A stretch of 64,000 nucleotides of DNA from Glaciibacter superstes DSM 21135. GTDB lineage: Bacteria; Actinomycetota; Actinomycetes; Actinomycetales; Microbacteriaceae. The notes beneath the pieces are model-generated. The model saw only the letters and a program-made list of their open reading frames with translations. It made no database searches and was not told where the DNA came from. Positions 16,894-26,021 of the stretch are shown piece after piece. How positions within the stretch are numbered: position 1 is the stretch's first letter; each line of letters opens with the position of its first letter. The translations under genes and the position numbers were made by a program. The DNA is taken from the NCBI RefSeq assembly GCF_000421145.1, contig NZ_ATWH01000007.1, positions 1 to 64,000 of the forward strand. Reading direction: 5' to 3'.

Positions 16894-19028
16894 GCGTTAG
16901 CCTCCTCACGGGTCGAGACCGCTGCGACGACAAGTGCGTCGAGACCGATCACGCTATCGGAACGGGCGAGCAGCGGGTTCACCTCGAGCGAGACCACGTC
17001 GGCGGCAGATCCCGCCTCGGCGATGCTGCTCACCGCTCGCACCAACTCGTCCAGGTCGACGCCCGCACGCCCTCGCACGCCGGAGAGCAGCGGGAAGCCG
17101 CGCAGACTCTCGAGCATCGCGCGCACTTCCGCCGCACCGACAGGGAGCACACGAGTCGCAGCATCATGCAACACCTCGACGAGGACCCCACCGAGACCAA
17201 CCACGAGTGTCGGTCCCCACACCGGATCGCGGGTCACGCCAGCAACGAGTTCGACGCCCCCCGACACCATGGGGCTGACCAGTACTCCGTCAACGGCGCG
17301 GGCGACCTGGCGGATCGCACGTTCGACCTGTTCATAGCCGGCGAGAATGGCGGCCTCGTCGGCAGCACCGAGCACTACGGCGCCGATCTCCGACTTGTGC
17401 GAGACCGCAGCAGACACACCCTTGAGCGCGACGGGCCCACCGATACGACGCCACGCGTCGAGAGCTTCGTCCGGCGTTTCGGCGAGAATGCCGGTAACCA
17501 GTGGCACACCGGAAGCCTCCAGTCGAAGTCGCGAGTCCCACTCCGACAACGCATCACCATCGTGAGAGCCCGATGGCAGCAAGCCGTCCGAAAGCAGTCG
17601 CGTCGCGGGAGCGATCAGCCAGTTCGACCACCACGAAACTCGTGCGAGCGCCGCAGTCGCGAGTTCGATGCCAGGCAGAAGCACGCCAACGCCGCTCCGC
17701 TCCGCGATCTCGCGACCGAGTGCTCCAGCATGCACTGTGGTCTGACAGACCAGCACGGCGGGAACCTCACTGCTCAGGATGCCCGCCGCAACGCTCCGCA
17801 GCAGTCTCGCCACGTCTGGGGTTGCGCCCGAGAGGTGCGTCGGAACATTACACAGAACGGCGATCGCCGCGATGTCCTGCTGCTTGCTGACTACGCCGAG
17901 CACATCCTCGAATGTTGAGTCGCCGGCCGCGGCAGTCACATCGAAGGGATTCTGCGCGGTAGCGAAATCGCCGACCAGTGATCGCAGGGCCCCAGTCGTT
18001 TCGGGCGAATAGTCGGGAAGGTCGAGACCCTCCCGCTCGGCAGCGTCGGCGATGAGGCTACATCCGCCGCCGCTGAGCGAGACCACGCCGATGCCCCCGG
18101 CACCGAGCGGTCCGACCGTCGCAGCAAGGTGGGCGGTCACGAGAAGTTCCTCGAGAGACTCGACCCGGATGAGGCCGAGCTGAGCCAGCGCGGCATCCAT
18201 CACTGCATCGTTGCCGGCTAGGCTGCCGGTGTGAGTCACCGCGTTCCGCGCACCAAGGTCGCTCGACCCGGCCTTGAGCATCACGATTGCCTTGCCCAAC
18301 TCGCGCGCTCGAGACGCGGCACGCACCAGCACGTCGGGCTTGCGGATGGCCTCCGCGAAGATGGCGACCGAGCGTGTCTCTTTCTGCTCGAGCAGGTACT
18401 CGAGCACGTCCGGGACTGCGAGGGTGGGCTCGTTGCCGGTTGTGATGACGTGGCTGAGGCCGATACCGAGATCCGCGGCCGCCTCCATGATCGCGTCGCC
18501 GACCCCGCCGCTCTGCGACAGCACCGCGACGGCTCCTGTTCGCAGGTGCTCGGGATAGCCGCTGAACCACACTCCCGTGCGCTCGACCAGGTTCAGGAAG
18601 CCGAGGCAATTGGGGCCAATCAGTTCCATGTCGGCATCGCGTGCCACTGCGGCGATGTGATTTTGTAACTCGGCGCCCGCCGGGCCGCTTTCGGCGAGCC
18701 CGCTCGCGAGTAGCGTCGCGCCCGCAGCGCCCGCAGCGCGGATATCCGGTAGCACGTCTGGAATGGCGGCGGCTGGAACCAGCACCGCGGCCATGTCGAC
18801 CTTCGCGCCAGTCTCCGCCAGTGTTCGGGTCGCGGGCACACCGTTGACTGGCACGCCACCGCGATTCACAAGATGGATCTCGCCATCGAACCCGAGACGC
18901 TTGAGCGCCTGGATTACGGCGCCGGTTCCCATGAACAGGCGGCCGGAGTCCTTCGCACCGATGAGCGCGATGCTGCGAGGTGCGAGCACTCGATGGAGGC
19001 GCCTGGTGCGAGCATCACGATGGTTCAC
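16890..19028 (-). CDS. ADP-forming acyl-CoA synthetase (fused alpha/beta type)
   Basis: 712 residues, typical for the fused NDP-forming acyl-CoA synthetases. N-terminal CoA-binding Rossmann domain (APRSIALIGAKDSGRL, GPNCLGFLN), central succinyl-CoA-ligase-like domains (AVLSQSGGVGDAI, AGSSDLGARNAVTHTGSLAG) and a C-terminal ATP-grasp domain (about 500-700; ALKGVSAAVSHKSEIGAV). It makes acyl-CoA from acid, CoA and ATP. GTG at 19028 overlaps the GH1 stop (GTGA). Relatives activate acetate, but some act on aromatic or branched acids; the operon suggests the latter. Confidence 0.88.
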   Translation of the reverse strand: MNHRDARTRRLHRVLAPRSIALIGAKDSGRLFMGTGAVIQALKRLGFDGEIHLVNRGGVPVNGVPATRTLAETGAKVDMAAVLVPAAAIPDVLPDIRAAGAAGATLLASGLAESGPAGAELQNHIAAVARDADMELIGPNCLGFLNLVERTGVWFSGYPEHLRTGAVAVLSQSGGVGDAIMEAAADLGIGLSHVITTGNEPTLAVPDVLEYLLEQKETRSVAIFAEAIRKPDVLVRAASRARELGKAIVMLKAGSSDLGARNAVTHTGSLAGNDAVMDAALAQLGLIRVESLEELLVTAHLAATVGPLGAGGIGVVSLSGGGCSLIADAAEREGLDLPDYSPETTGALRSLVGDFATAQNPFDVTAAAGDSTFEDVLGVVSKQQDIAAIAVLCNVPTHLSGATPDVARLLRSVAAGILSSEVPAVLVCQTTVHAGALGREIAERSGVGVLLPGIELATAALARVSWWSNWLIAPATRLLSDGLLPSGSHDGDALSEWDSRLRLEASGVPLVTGILAETPDEALDAWRRIGGPVALKGVSAAVSHKSEIGAVVLGAADEAAILAGYEQVERAIRQVARAVDGVLVSPMVSGGVELVAGVTRDPVWGPTLVVGLGGVLVEVLHDAATRVLPVGAAEVRAMLESLRGFPLLSGVRGRAGVDLDELVRAVSSIAEAGSAADVVSLEVNPLLARSDSVIGLDALVVAAVSTREEANA

Positions 19029-20431
19029 GCCGACGTCCGCTCGGGTAGGGCGTCGTCGGCGAGTGTCTCTCGCAGCCAGATCGCGCTCGCCTTCGGGGTG
19101 CGCTCCTGCGTCTCGTAGTCCACGTAGTAGATGCCGAAGCGCTTCTCGTAGCCGAATGCCCACTCAAAGTTGTCCAGGAGAGACCACACGAAGTACCCAC
19201 GCAGATCGACTCCCGCCTCACGTGCTTCGAGTGCGGCACGGATGTGCGAATCCAGATAGTCAATACGGGCTTGGTCGTCGACGGTTCCGTCTGCGAGCAG
19301 CACGTCACCAAATGCCGATCCGCTCTCGGTGATCCAGATTGGGATGCTCGTGTAATCGTCCGCGATTCGGTGCAGGGTGTTCGAGAGTCCCTCGGGATAG
19401 ACCTCCCAACGCATTTCCGTCGTCGGCAAACCTCCTGCCACGAATTGGATATCGCGACCACCTGGCCACGGGGACGGCCGCCCGCCACGGCGCTCAACCT
19501 CCTCCGGGCTGCGCGCGCGCACGACAAAGCGCGTGTAGTAGTTGACGCCGAGCAGGTCAAGCGGCGCCGAGATCAGCTCGAGGTCGCCGTCCTGTACGGG
19601 AATGCTGATTCCGGCCCGTTCGAGATCCGCGACAACATCGTCGGGGTAAGTGCCACGGAACACGGGGTCGAGGAAGAACCGGTTCATGAGCCCGTCGATG
19701 CGGCGTGCGCAGTCGACGTCTTCGGGTGAATCGCTCTCGGGTTCGGCGGGGAAGAGGTTCAGCGTGATGCCGAGCTCGGCATCGGATGCCCGCGAACGCA
19801 GCTCTCGTAATGCAAGACCGTGACCGAGAAGCAAGTGGTGCCCTGCGGCGACGGCATCCTGATGATCCTGCCTTCCGGGCGCGTGGACCCCTTGCCCGTA
19901 CCCGAGGAACGCGGAGCACCACGGCTCGTTGAGGGTGGTCCAGTGGCGCACCCGGTCACCGAATGCGTCATAGACGAGGCCCGCGTATTTGGCGAACGCC
20001 TCAGCCGTCGCGCGAGCGGGCCACCCGCCAGCGTCCTCAAGTTGCTGAGGGAGGTCCCAGTGGTAGAGCGTGATCCACGGCTCAATGTCTCGCGCATGCA
20101 GCCCGTCAATCATACGGGAATAGAACTGAACACCTTCGGGATTCAACACCCCGCTGCCGGTCGGTTGCAGCCGGGGCCACGATGGCGCGAAGCGGTAGTA
20201 GGGCGCACCTATTTCCGCAAGCAGATCGAGGTCCTCATCGAGCCGGTGGTAGTGGTCACATGCGACGTCACCGGTGTCACCATTGCGGGTGCGGTCGGGG
20301 GTGTGGGAGAAGGTATCCCAGATCGACGGTCCGCGGCCACCCTCACTAACGGCACCTTCGATTTGATAGGAAGCCGTGGCGGTGCCCCATCCGAATCCTG
20401 CGGGCAGCGGCAGTCGCGGTCGCTCAGTCAT
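19025..20431 (-). CDS. GH1 beta-glucosidase, cytoplasmic
   Basis: 468 residues, the full glycoside hydrolase family 1 barrel. Start motif FGWGTATASYQIEGA is family-typical. The acid/base is E169 in TLNEPW; the nucleophile is E369 in ITESGSAF, where the usual TENG is TESG. No signal peptide, so it acts on a glucoside after import. ATG overlaps the LuxC-like stop by four bases. Its place inside a chain of CoA and aldehyde genes implies that the aglycone, not just the sugar, is used. Confidence 0.92.
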   Translation of the reverse strand: MTERPRLPLPAGFGWGTATASYQIEGAVSEGGRGPSIWDTFSHTPDRTRNGDTGDVACDHYHRLDEDLDLLAEIGAPYYRFAPSWPRLQPTGSGVLNPEGVQFYSRMIDGLHARDIEPWITLYHWDLPQQLEDAGGWPARATAEAFAKYAGLVYDAFGDRVRHWTTLNEPWCSAFLGYGQGVHAPGRQDHQDAVAAGHHLLLGHGLALRELRSRASDAELGITLNLFPAEPESDSPEDVDCARRIDGLMNRFFLDPVFRGTYPDDVVADLERAGISIPVQDGDLELISAPLDLLGVNYYTRFVVRARSPEEVERRGGRPSPWPGGRDIQFVAGGLPTTEMRWEVYPEGLSNTLHRIADDYTSIPIWITESGSAFGDVLLADGTVDDQARIDYLDSHIRAALEAREAGVDLRGYFVWSLLDNFEWAFGYEKRFGIYYVDYETQERTPKASAIWLRETLADDALPERTSA

Positions 20432-21813
20432 AGCTTGATTACTCCTTTTGATTCCATAAGAAAGTCGGCGAGGTATCCGTCATGCGGGACGCCGGGTGCG
20501 GTCCAATAAGTGGGTTGGGAACCGACGTAGAGATTGCGAATTCCGGGCTGGGCGATCAGTTCGTCCACAAGTTCGTCGTCGTCAGTCATGACCGTCAGCA
20601 CCAATGAGTCGGCGAGCGGTTTCACCCCGTCGTCTCTAGTCCAGGGCGCTACCCACACACACGGGAACGGCAGTTCGGCCCCAGCTTGCGCGCTGCTGCT
20701 GCTGGGCAGCAGGTGAACAGCGGCTCGAAGCGCAGCACTGCCGTCGCCGAGGTCGGCGACCACACTGGCCGCACCGCGCAGCGGCACTGTACCCTCCGCG
20801 AGGCGCGCAAGGTGGTCACCCATCCGTCGCGCATCCTCCGCCGTGAATACCGGCAGTGCTGCCGTCGCATCGAGCGGCGTGCGTGCTGGCAGTTCCTGCA
20901 GCTGAGCGGCGAGGGCTTCCGCAAATGCTGCTGCGTCACCTTCGACGAACACGGCGGTCGTGCTCGTGCAGCTGACCCCGCCGTGACGGCTCACTGATTC
21001 CGCGATCAGCTCGACCTGCGGCCGCCAGTCCGTGTCAGCGGTGATGAGGATCTTTGAGCGCCCGGGACCCTGGGGCAGCACGGATGGGTGACCGCGATAC
21101 TTGCGCATAACGTCGTCACCGCCGTAGACCATCGACCGGTCAGCAGCTGCGATGATCGCGTCGGCGCCGGCATGATCGGTTGGCAGAAAGGCGACTTGCT
21201 GCCCAAGCCCTGCTTCGTGGATGGCGGCAATCAGGCGTGCGGCGGTGAATGGCTCGCGGCGCGATGGGCGTACGACCACGCGGTAACCCAAGGCGACCGC
21301 CTCGAGCCAGTGGGTGTTGACGGCGGGATGGTTGCCTGCGGCGAGCACCGCAAACACCTCGCCCCGGCGCACCCACAGCGCAGCGCCCGTCTGGGTGCGC
21401 GCGTCGCTCCAGTCGAGGACGGCCCCGGCCGGGAGGGCGGCGAGCGCTTGGTCGAGCGCTGCCCCGCATGCCGACACGATGCGCTCAGTGGCCTGCTCGA
21501 CTACTGACAACGCGAGACCCGACACGCGGCTGACACGCCGCTGATAGTCGCCGACGTCCAGGCCGCAAAGTTCCGCTGAGGCGAACAGTTCACCGGCTCG
21601 ACGCAGGGCGTTGACGCGCTCCTCGCGCGGCAGTGGCGCCGCAGCTCGCAGCGCAGCCACAGTGCGATCGATGAAGAGCGCGGGCACGATGCTCAACTCT
21701 GCGACCGGCCCACCCGTGACATCCGTGATGGTCTGGCGGTTGCGCGCACGGAAGGGGCCGGTCGGCCCGCGAGCGTCGAGCTGGTCGAGGCCGGTCTCAG
21801 TAGCGGTCGCCAT
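20428..21813 (-). CDS. LuxC-like acyl-CoA reductase / aldehyde-dehydrogenase-fold protein
   Basis: 461 residues with the aldehyde dehydrogenase fold of the LuxC branch: FAVLAAGNHPAVNTHWLEAV, YRVVVRPSRREPF, and a Cys in GGVSCTSTTAVFV as probable acyl-thioester nucleophile. LuxC reduces an activated fatty acid to an aldehyde with NADPH. The ATG shares a base with the TAA of the LuxE-like gene before it, so the two products are made together. No luciferase genes are present; a role in reducing the aglycone acid or oxidising its aldehyde to CoA ester is inferred. Confidence 0.8.
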   Translation of the reverse strand: MATATETGLDQLDARGPTGPFRARNRQTITDVTGGPVAELSIVPALFIDRTVAALRAAAPLPREERVNALRRAGELFASAELCGLDVGDYQRRVSRVSGLALSVVEQATERIVSACGAALDQALAALPAGAVLDWSDARTQTGAALWVRRGEVFAVLAAGNHPAVNTHWLEAVALGYRVVVRPSRREPFTAARLIAAIHEAGLGQQVAFLPTDHAGADAIIAAADRSMVYGGDDVMRKYRGHPSVLPQGPGRSKILITADTDWRPQVELIAESVSRHGGVSCTSTTAVFVEGDAAAFAEALAAQLQELPARTPLDATAALPVFTAEDARRMGDHLARLAEGTVPLRGAASVVADLGDGSAALRAAVHLLPSSSSAQAGAELPFPCVWVAPWTRDDGVKPLADSLVLTVMTDDDELVDELIAQPGIRNLYVGSQPTYWTAPGVPHDGYLADFLMESKGVIKL

Positions 21814-22925
21814 TAGTAGACCCCCTCGACGACTTGCGCGCCGCCGAATTGCTGTAGCGGCGCGACGTCGGCGAACGAATCGCCGACCTGCCCTACGGGT
21901 GCCTCAACGCGGAGCGCAGTGTCGCGCTCATCATTGTTGGGCAGCAAGAACGACCGGCTCAAGTGGGAGACCACAACCTGCCCACGCTCGCCCACCGCCA
22001 CCGTCCGCTTAGTCGACGGGTCCACAACGCGGATAGTGACCCAGAGCGACAGGTTCGCATCGAAGATGCAGGGGTCGTCGTGCCCGAGTCCGGCTCGCTC
22101 CCGACCGCCGGCGCCGAGTGCCATGGTGGTGCCATAGGCGCCTCGCAACTCGACACCAGGAAAGATGTCGGTGCGATACAGGTAGCGGCTGTCGGCATCC
22201 ATGCTCGCGCCACCCCAGCCGACGTATCGAACCTTCTCGCGGATGATCTCGACAAGGTGTTCGCGTCGAGCGATCCGAGCCAGCACCGGTGCCGTCACCC
22301 GAAGCGAAACCACGTCTTGTGATTCGAGTACGAAAGCTGCCTGATCAACGATGTGTTCGGTGTAGTCATCGACCACCTGAGAGTTGCCCGCAGCCACCTG
22401 CTTCTTGACCCAGCGAGGATCGATGTCGATGCCGTAGAGCAACACGCCGTCCCCAAACCTCTGGGCGGCGCGGCGCGCACCATCAAAGGCGCCATGCGGC
22501 CCGCTCGGGAAGAGCGACAGCCAGTTGCCTCGCTGCGGCACCCCGGCAGCCTTCATGTATGCGACCTCGGAGTCTGCGAGCCGGTCGGCGAACTCACGCA
22601 GCATGGGCAGCCGCTTGGGCGGACCTGTCGTACCGCCGCTTTCGATGACGGAGACCACATCAGGGCGTGGGCCAAATCCGAGAGGGATTAGGTCCTGCGT
22701 CTTCACGTCTCGCAGTTCATCAGTGACGTTGGGGAACAGCGACAGATCGTCGAAGGTGCGCACGTCTGCTCGTGGATCGAAGTCAAGCGAGGCCGCGCGC
22801 TGCAACCAGAACGGACTGCCGGTTTGGGGCGAGAAGTGCCAGTGCATCGCGGCACGCACGAACTCGTCGGGGTCAGGCCGCTCGCCGGCCGCGAGGTCGA
22901 GGACCGACAGGTCGGGGGCGCTCAT
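21813..22925 (-). CDS. LuxE/PaaK-like acyl-activating enzyme
   Basis: 370 residues, shorter than classical phenylacetate-CoA ligases (about 430) and like LuxE acyl-protein synthetases. The adenylate-forming P-loop is VIESGGTTGPPKRLP; a later motif GAYGTTMALG and DPCIFDANLS follow. ATG at 22925 overlaps the crotonase stop (ATGA); about 100 upstream codons of open frame overlap that gene and are discarded. LuxE proteins pass an acyl group to the partner reductase, and the adjacent gene encodes such a reductase. Confidence 0.8.
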   Translation of the reverse strand: MSAPDLSVLDLAAGERPDPDEFVRAAMHWHFSPQTGSPFWLQRAASLDFDPRADVRTFDDLSLFPNVTDELRDVKTQDLIPLGFGPRPDVVSVIESGGTTGPPKRLPMLREFADRLADSEVAYMKAAGVPQRGNWLSLFPSGPHGAFDGARRAAQRFGDGVLLYGIDIDPRWVKKQVAAGNSQVVDDYTEHIVDQAAFVLESQDVVSLRVTAPVLARIARREHLVEIIREKVRYVGWGGASMDADSRYLYRTDIFPGVELRGAYGTTMALGAGGRERAGLGHDDPCIFDANLSLWVTIRVVDPSTKRTVAVGERGQVVVSHLSRSFLLPNNDERDTALRVEAPVGQVGDSFADVAPLQQFGGAQVVEGVY

Positions 22926-23728
22926 CGGCGGGCCTCGAGCCAGACCGGCTCGCGACGCTCCACGAAGGCGGCAATTGCCTCGGCAGTATCCGGGTCGTTG
23001 CGGCTCTCGTCGAGGTACCCCGCCTCCGCGGTCCAGATATCGTCGGCAATACTCGGCTTGACGCGGCGCAGCAGCTCGAGGTTGCGGCGGATGACGCGCG
23101 GCGGCACTCGTAGTATGGCCTCGGCCTGCGCGCGAGCGGCATCCATCAGCGCATCGGGCTCCACGACATCGTTCACGAGGCCCATGTCGTAGGCCCGCGC
23201 GGCACTCAGCCGGCAGCCGAAAGCGATCTCCGCCCACGCCTTGGTGGGCAGGTTGTGCCGCGCGCCAGTCTCCCAGCCCGCCACAGTTCCCCGCGGGATC
23301 TCGCTGATCTCGAACTGTGCGGTGCTCGAAGCGATTGCCAGGTCGGCCTGCAGCACCATGTAGAAGCCGCCACCCATGGCGTAGCCGTTGACTGCGGCGA
23401 TCACGGGCTTCTCGACTACATTGGTCCGCGTCGGCCAGAACGGGTTCACCAGTGGGGCAATGTCGGGGAAGTCGAGCCCCGACTCTCCGCTGCCAGCACG
23501 CTCCTTCAGGTCTACGCCGGCGCAGAATGACCGGTCGCCGGCACCTGTAAGAATGGCGACGCGGTCGCCGTCATCCTCTCGAAAGCGTATGAAAGCCTCG
23601 GCCAGACCCCGGAACATGCTGGTATCGAAGGCGTTGAGCTGGCGCGGTCGATTCATAGTGATCGTCGCGATACCGTCGCGGCTCTCGTAGAGCACGGTGG
23701 CCTCGTCGCTCTGTGTATGGGTCGTCAT
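22922..23728 (-). CDS. Enoyl-CoA hydratase/isomerase (crotonase) 2
   Basis: 268 residues. Oxyanion-hole motifs CAGVDLKERAG and NGYAMGGGFYMVLQADLAIAS, and the active-site segment FEISEIPRGTVAGW. It is clearly different from crotonase 1 in the same operon, which suggests two steps on CoA esters, for example hydration and carbon-carbon cleavage. ATG overlaps the aldehyde dehydrogenase stop by four bases. Which reaction each performs cannot be told from the motifs. Confidence 0.87.
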   Translation of the reverse strand: MTTHTQSDEATVLYESRDGIATITMNRPRQLNAFDTSMFRGLAEAFIRFREDDGDRVAILTGAGDRSFCAGVDLKERAGSGESGLDFPDIAPLVNPFWPTRTNVVEKPVIAAVNGYAMGGGFYMVLQADLAIASSTAQFEISEIPRGTVAGWETGARHNLPTKAWAEIAFGCRLSAARAYDMGLVNDVVEPDALMDAARAQAEAILRVPPRVIRRNLELLRRVKPSIADDIWTAEAGYLDESRNDPDTAEAIAAFVERREPVWLEARR

Positions 23729-25185
23729 TGTCTCTCCTGCGGTGCTTGCGGAACGTAGATCGATTGGTAGACCAGATACGGGTCGACGGCCTCGGGCCCG
23801 AGCTCGTGGCCGATGCCACTCGCCTTGCGACCCCCGAAGGGTGCGCCGAGGTCGAGGTTCCAGACGTTCGCGCCGACAACACCGGACTCGATACGCCGGG
23901 CCACAGACTCGGCGTGCTCCTGGTCGATCGACCACACGGTGCCAGCCAGGCCGAATTCGGAGTCGTTGGCGAGCTGCACCGCCGCGTCATCCGTGTCTGC
24001 ATACTGCTGAATCGTCACAACGGGCCCGAAGATCTCCTCGCGGGCAATCCGCATGCCGGGTTCGACCGAGCCGAACACCGTCGGCTGCACGAAGAATCCG
24101 TCGTCGAGGCCATCCGGACGTCGGCCTACCGTGAGAATACGTGCGCCCTCACTGCGCCCGATCTCGATGTACCCCTCGACCCGCTCACGCTGAGCGGCGC
24201 TCACCAAGGGGCCGATTTCACTCTCCGTATCGAGAGATGACCCGACCTTCAGCGCATCCACGCGCGCGACGATGGCGTCCGTAAATTCGTTCGCCCGCGA
24301 CTGCGGTACCAGAATGCGGGAGTCGATCGTACAGGTCTGGCCATTGTTCATAAAAGAGAGCGCGGGCAGTTGACCGATGAAGACGTCAAGATCGGCATCG
24401 GGCAGCAGAACGGCTGCCGACTTACCCCCGAGCTCGAGCGTGACCGGTTTGAGGTTCAAGCCAGCGAGGGAGGCGACCTTTCGACCGGCCGCCGTCGAAC
24501 CCGTGAACGAGATTTTATCGACGCCCGGGTGACCGACGAGGTATTCGCTGATCTCGCGGTCAGCGGGGACGATGTTGATGACGCCAGCCGGAATCTCGGA
24601 CGCTGCGACAGCTTCCGCGAGCAGATAGGAGCTGAGCCCTGTCTCTGCCGATGGCTTCAACACGATCGTGCATCCAGCAGCGAGAGCGGGCCCGAGCTTG
24701 TTTATTGCCATGCTGATCGGGAAGTTCCACGGAACGACAGCCGCCACGACGCCCACTGGGATCCGGCGAACGAGTGAACTTCCCAACCTCGCCGGGCGGA
24801 TCGACTCGAAGTCCACCTCCCGAGCGATGCGGGCATACAGGCGAAGCTGCGAGATCGCGCTGACCGCATTGGCGTTGGTCGCGAAGCCGATGGGGCTACC
24901 GACCTCCTCGGCGATGAGCACGCCCAGCGCTGAAACTTGGCTCTTCAGGGCGGTCGCCAACGACTCGATTGCCGTCGCTCGTTGCTCGACATCAAGTAAT
25001 GTCCACTGCGCTCCGGGCGCGATCGCCCGACGCGCCGAGGCGACCGCCGCATCAACATCGGCTGGCATCGCCCGCGGAAAGGCGCCCAGCAGGTGCCCAT
25101 CGATTGACGACGTGATCGCCACGCGCTCCGAGGATGTCGCGCGCTTATGCGAACCGTCAATGAAGAAGGTGTCGTAGTCAGTCAT
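23725..25185 (-). CDS. NAD(P)-dependent aldehyde dehydrogenase (block A)
   Basis: 486 residues. Catalytic Cys in MNNGQTCTIDSR, general base Glu in TLELGGKSAAV, cofactor motif ISFTGSTAAGRK and the PWNFPISM region are all present, so it should be active. ATG at 25185 overlaps the stop of the second permease. It likely oxidises an aldehyde released in the pathway (aromatic or aliphatic); substrate not readable. An upstream in-frame extension of 36 codons lies within the permease gene and is rejected. Confidence 0.9.
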   Translation of the reverse strand: MTDYDTFFIDGSHKRATSSERVAITSSIDGHLLGAFPRAMPADVDAAVASARRAIAPGAQWTLLDVEQRATAIESLATALKSQVSALGVLIAEEVGSPIGFATNANAVSAISQLRLYARIAREVDFESIRPARLGSSLVRRIPVGVVAAVVPWNFPISMAINKLGPALAAGCTIVLKPSAETGLSSYLLAEAVAASEIPAGVINIVPADREISEYLVGHPGVDKISFTGSTAAGRKVASLAGLNLKPVTLELGGKSAAVLLPDADLDVFIGQLPALSFMNNGQTCTIDSRILVPQSRANEFTDAIVARVDALKVGSSLDTESEIGPLVSAAQRERVEGYIEIGRSEGARILTVGRRPDGLDDGFFVQPTVFGSVEPGMRIAREEIFGPVVTIQQYADTDDAAVQLANDSEFGLAGTVWSIDQEHAESVARRIESGVVGANVWNLDLGAPFGGRKASGIGHELGPEAVDPYLVYQSIYVPQAPQERQ

Positions 25186-26021
25186 CGAACCGCTCCTGCG
25201 CTTAGGCCATGCACGAGATAGCGCTGCATGAACAGGCAGCACAAAATGATCGGCAACATGGCCAGGAGCGATGTAGCCGCAATGGTGCCCCACTGTGGTC
25301 CGTCATCCGTAATGAGGCTGCTGATGAACACCGGATACGTACGGGCTTTGTTATTGGTGAAGATGAGGGCGAAGAAGAACTCGTTCCACGAGAAAATCGA
25401 GCACATCACTCCTGCCGTTGCGATGGAGGGGCGCAATAACGGCACCGCGACGGAGATCATCGCGCGAATCGGTCCCGCGCCATCCATCTGGGCAGCTTCG
25501 ATGACCTCTTTTGGGATCCCCTGCACCGCCGGCTGGATGATCCACACTGCGAGCGGCAAATGGAAGGCCGTATAGACGATCACGAGGGCCGCCACCGTGT
25601 CGATCAGGCCGGCGTTGCGAAGAATCAGAAAGAGCGGGATGACCACCGCGAACGGCGGCAGGAACCGCAGCAGTAGGAAGCCGAGACTGAGCGGACGGCC
25701 AGCATCCCTGGGGAATCGATGGATACCGAGTGCGTAGGCTGCGGGGATCGCGAGCACGAGAGTGAGCACCGTCGACACCGCGGTCGCAACGAGGCTGTTC
25801 GTGAAGAACGTGCCCGCGCCGCCGGGGCCGACCATCGCTGCGAAGTTCTCCAGCGTTGGGGTGTGAGGAAACAGCGACGGCGTGCTGGAAAGTGCTTCGC
25901 CGTTGCGTTTGAACGCGGTGCTGACGATCCAGATCAGTGGAAACAGTGTCGCGGCTAGTAGCCCGACTATCGCGATCGCGCGGATGACCGCGAAGATGGC
26001 GCTCCTAACGGTGCGAGTCAT
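25182..26021 (-). CDS. CUT1 ABC sugar permease, MalG-like
   Basis: 279 residues with 6 predicted membrane segments. The EAA loop (EVIEAAQMDGAGPIRAMISVAVPLLRP) is the contact site for the ATPase. ATG overlaps the stop of the first permease. No ATPase gene lies in this operon; CUT1 importers in Actinobacteria often share one MsiK-type ATPase encoded elsewhere, so the absence is normal. Confidence 0.9.
   Translation of the reverse strand: MTRTVRSAIFAVIRAIAIVGLLAATLFPLIWIVSTAFKRNGEALSSTPSLFPHTPTLENFAAMVGPGGAGTFFTNSLVATAVSTVLTLVLAIPAAYALGIHRFPRDAGRPLSLGFLLLRFLPPFAVVIPLFLILRNAGLIDTVAALVIVYTAFHLPLAVWIIQPAVQGIPKEVIEAAQMDGAGPIRAMISVAVPLLRPSIATAGVMCSIFSWNEFFFALIFTNNKARTYPVFISSLITDDGPQWGTIAATSLLAMLPIILCCLFMQRYLVHGLSAGAVR

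Noticed and set aside
16935-19332. Several plus-strand frames opposite the acyl-CoA synthetase and GH1 genes
   Set aside because: All are out-of-phase reflections of minus-strand genes without start signals or family motifs.
20428-22925. A bioluminescence operon
   Set aside because: Only LuxC- and LuxE-like proteins are present; there are no luxA/luxB genes, and the neighbours are catabolic.
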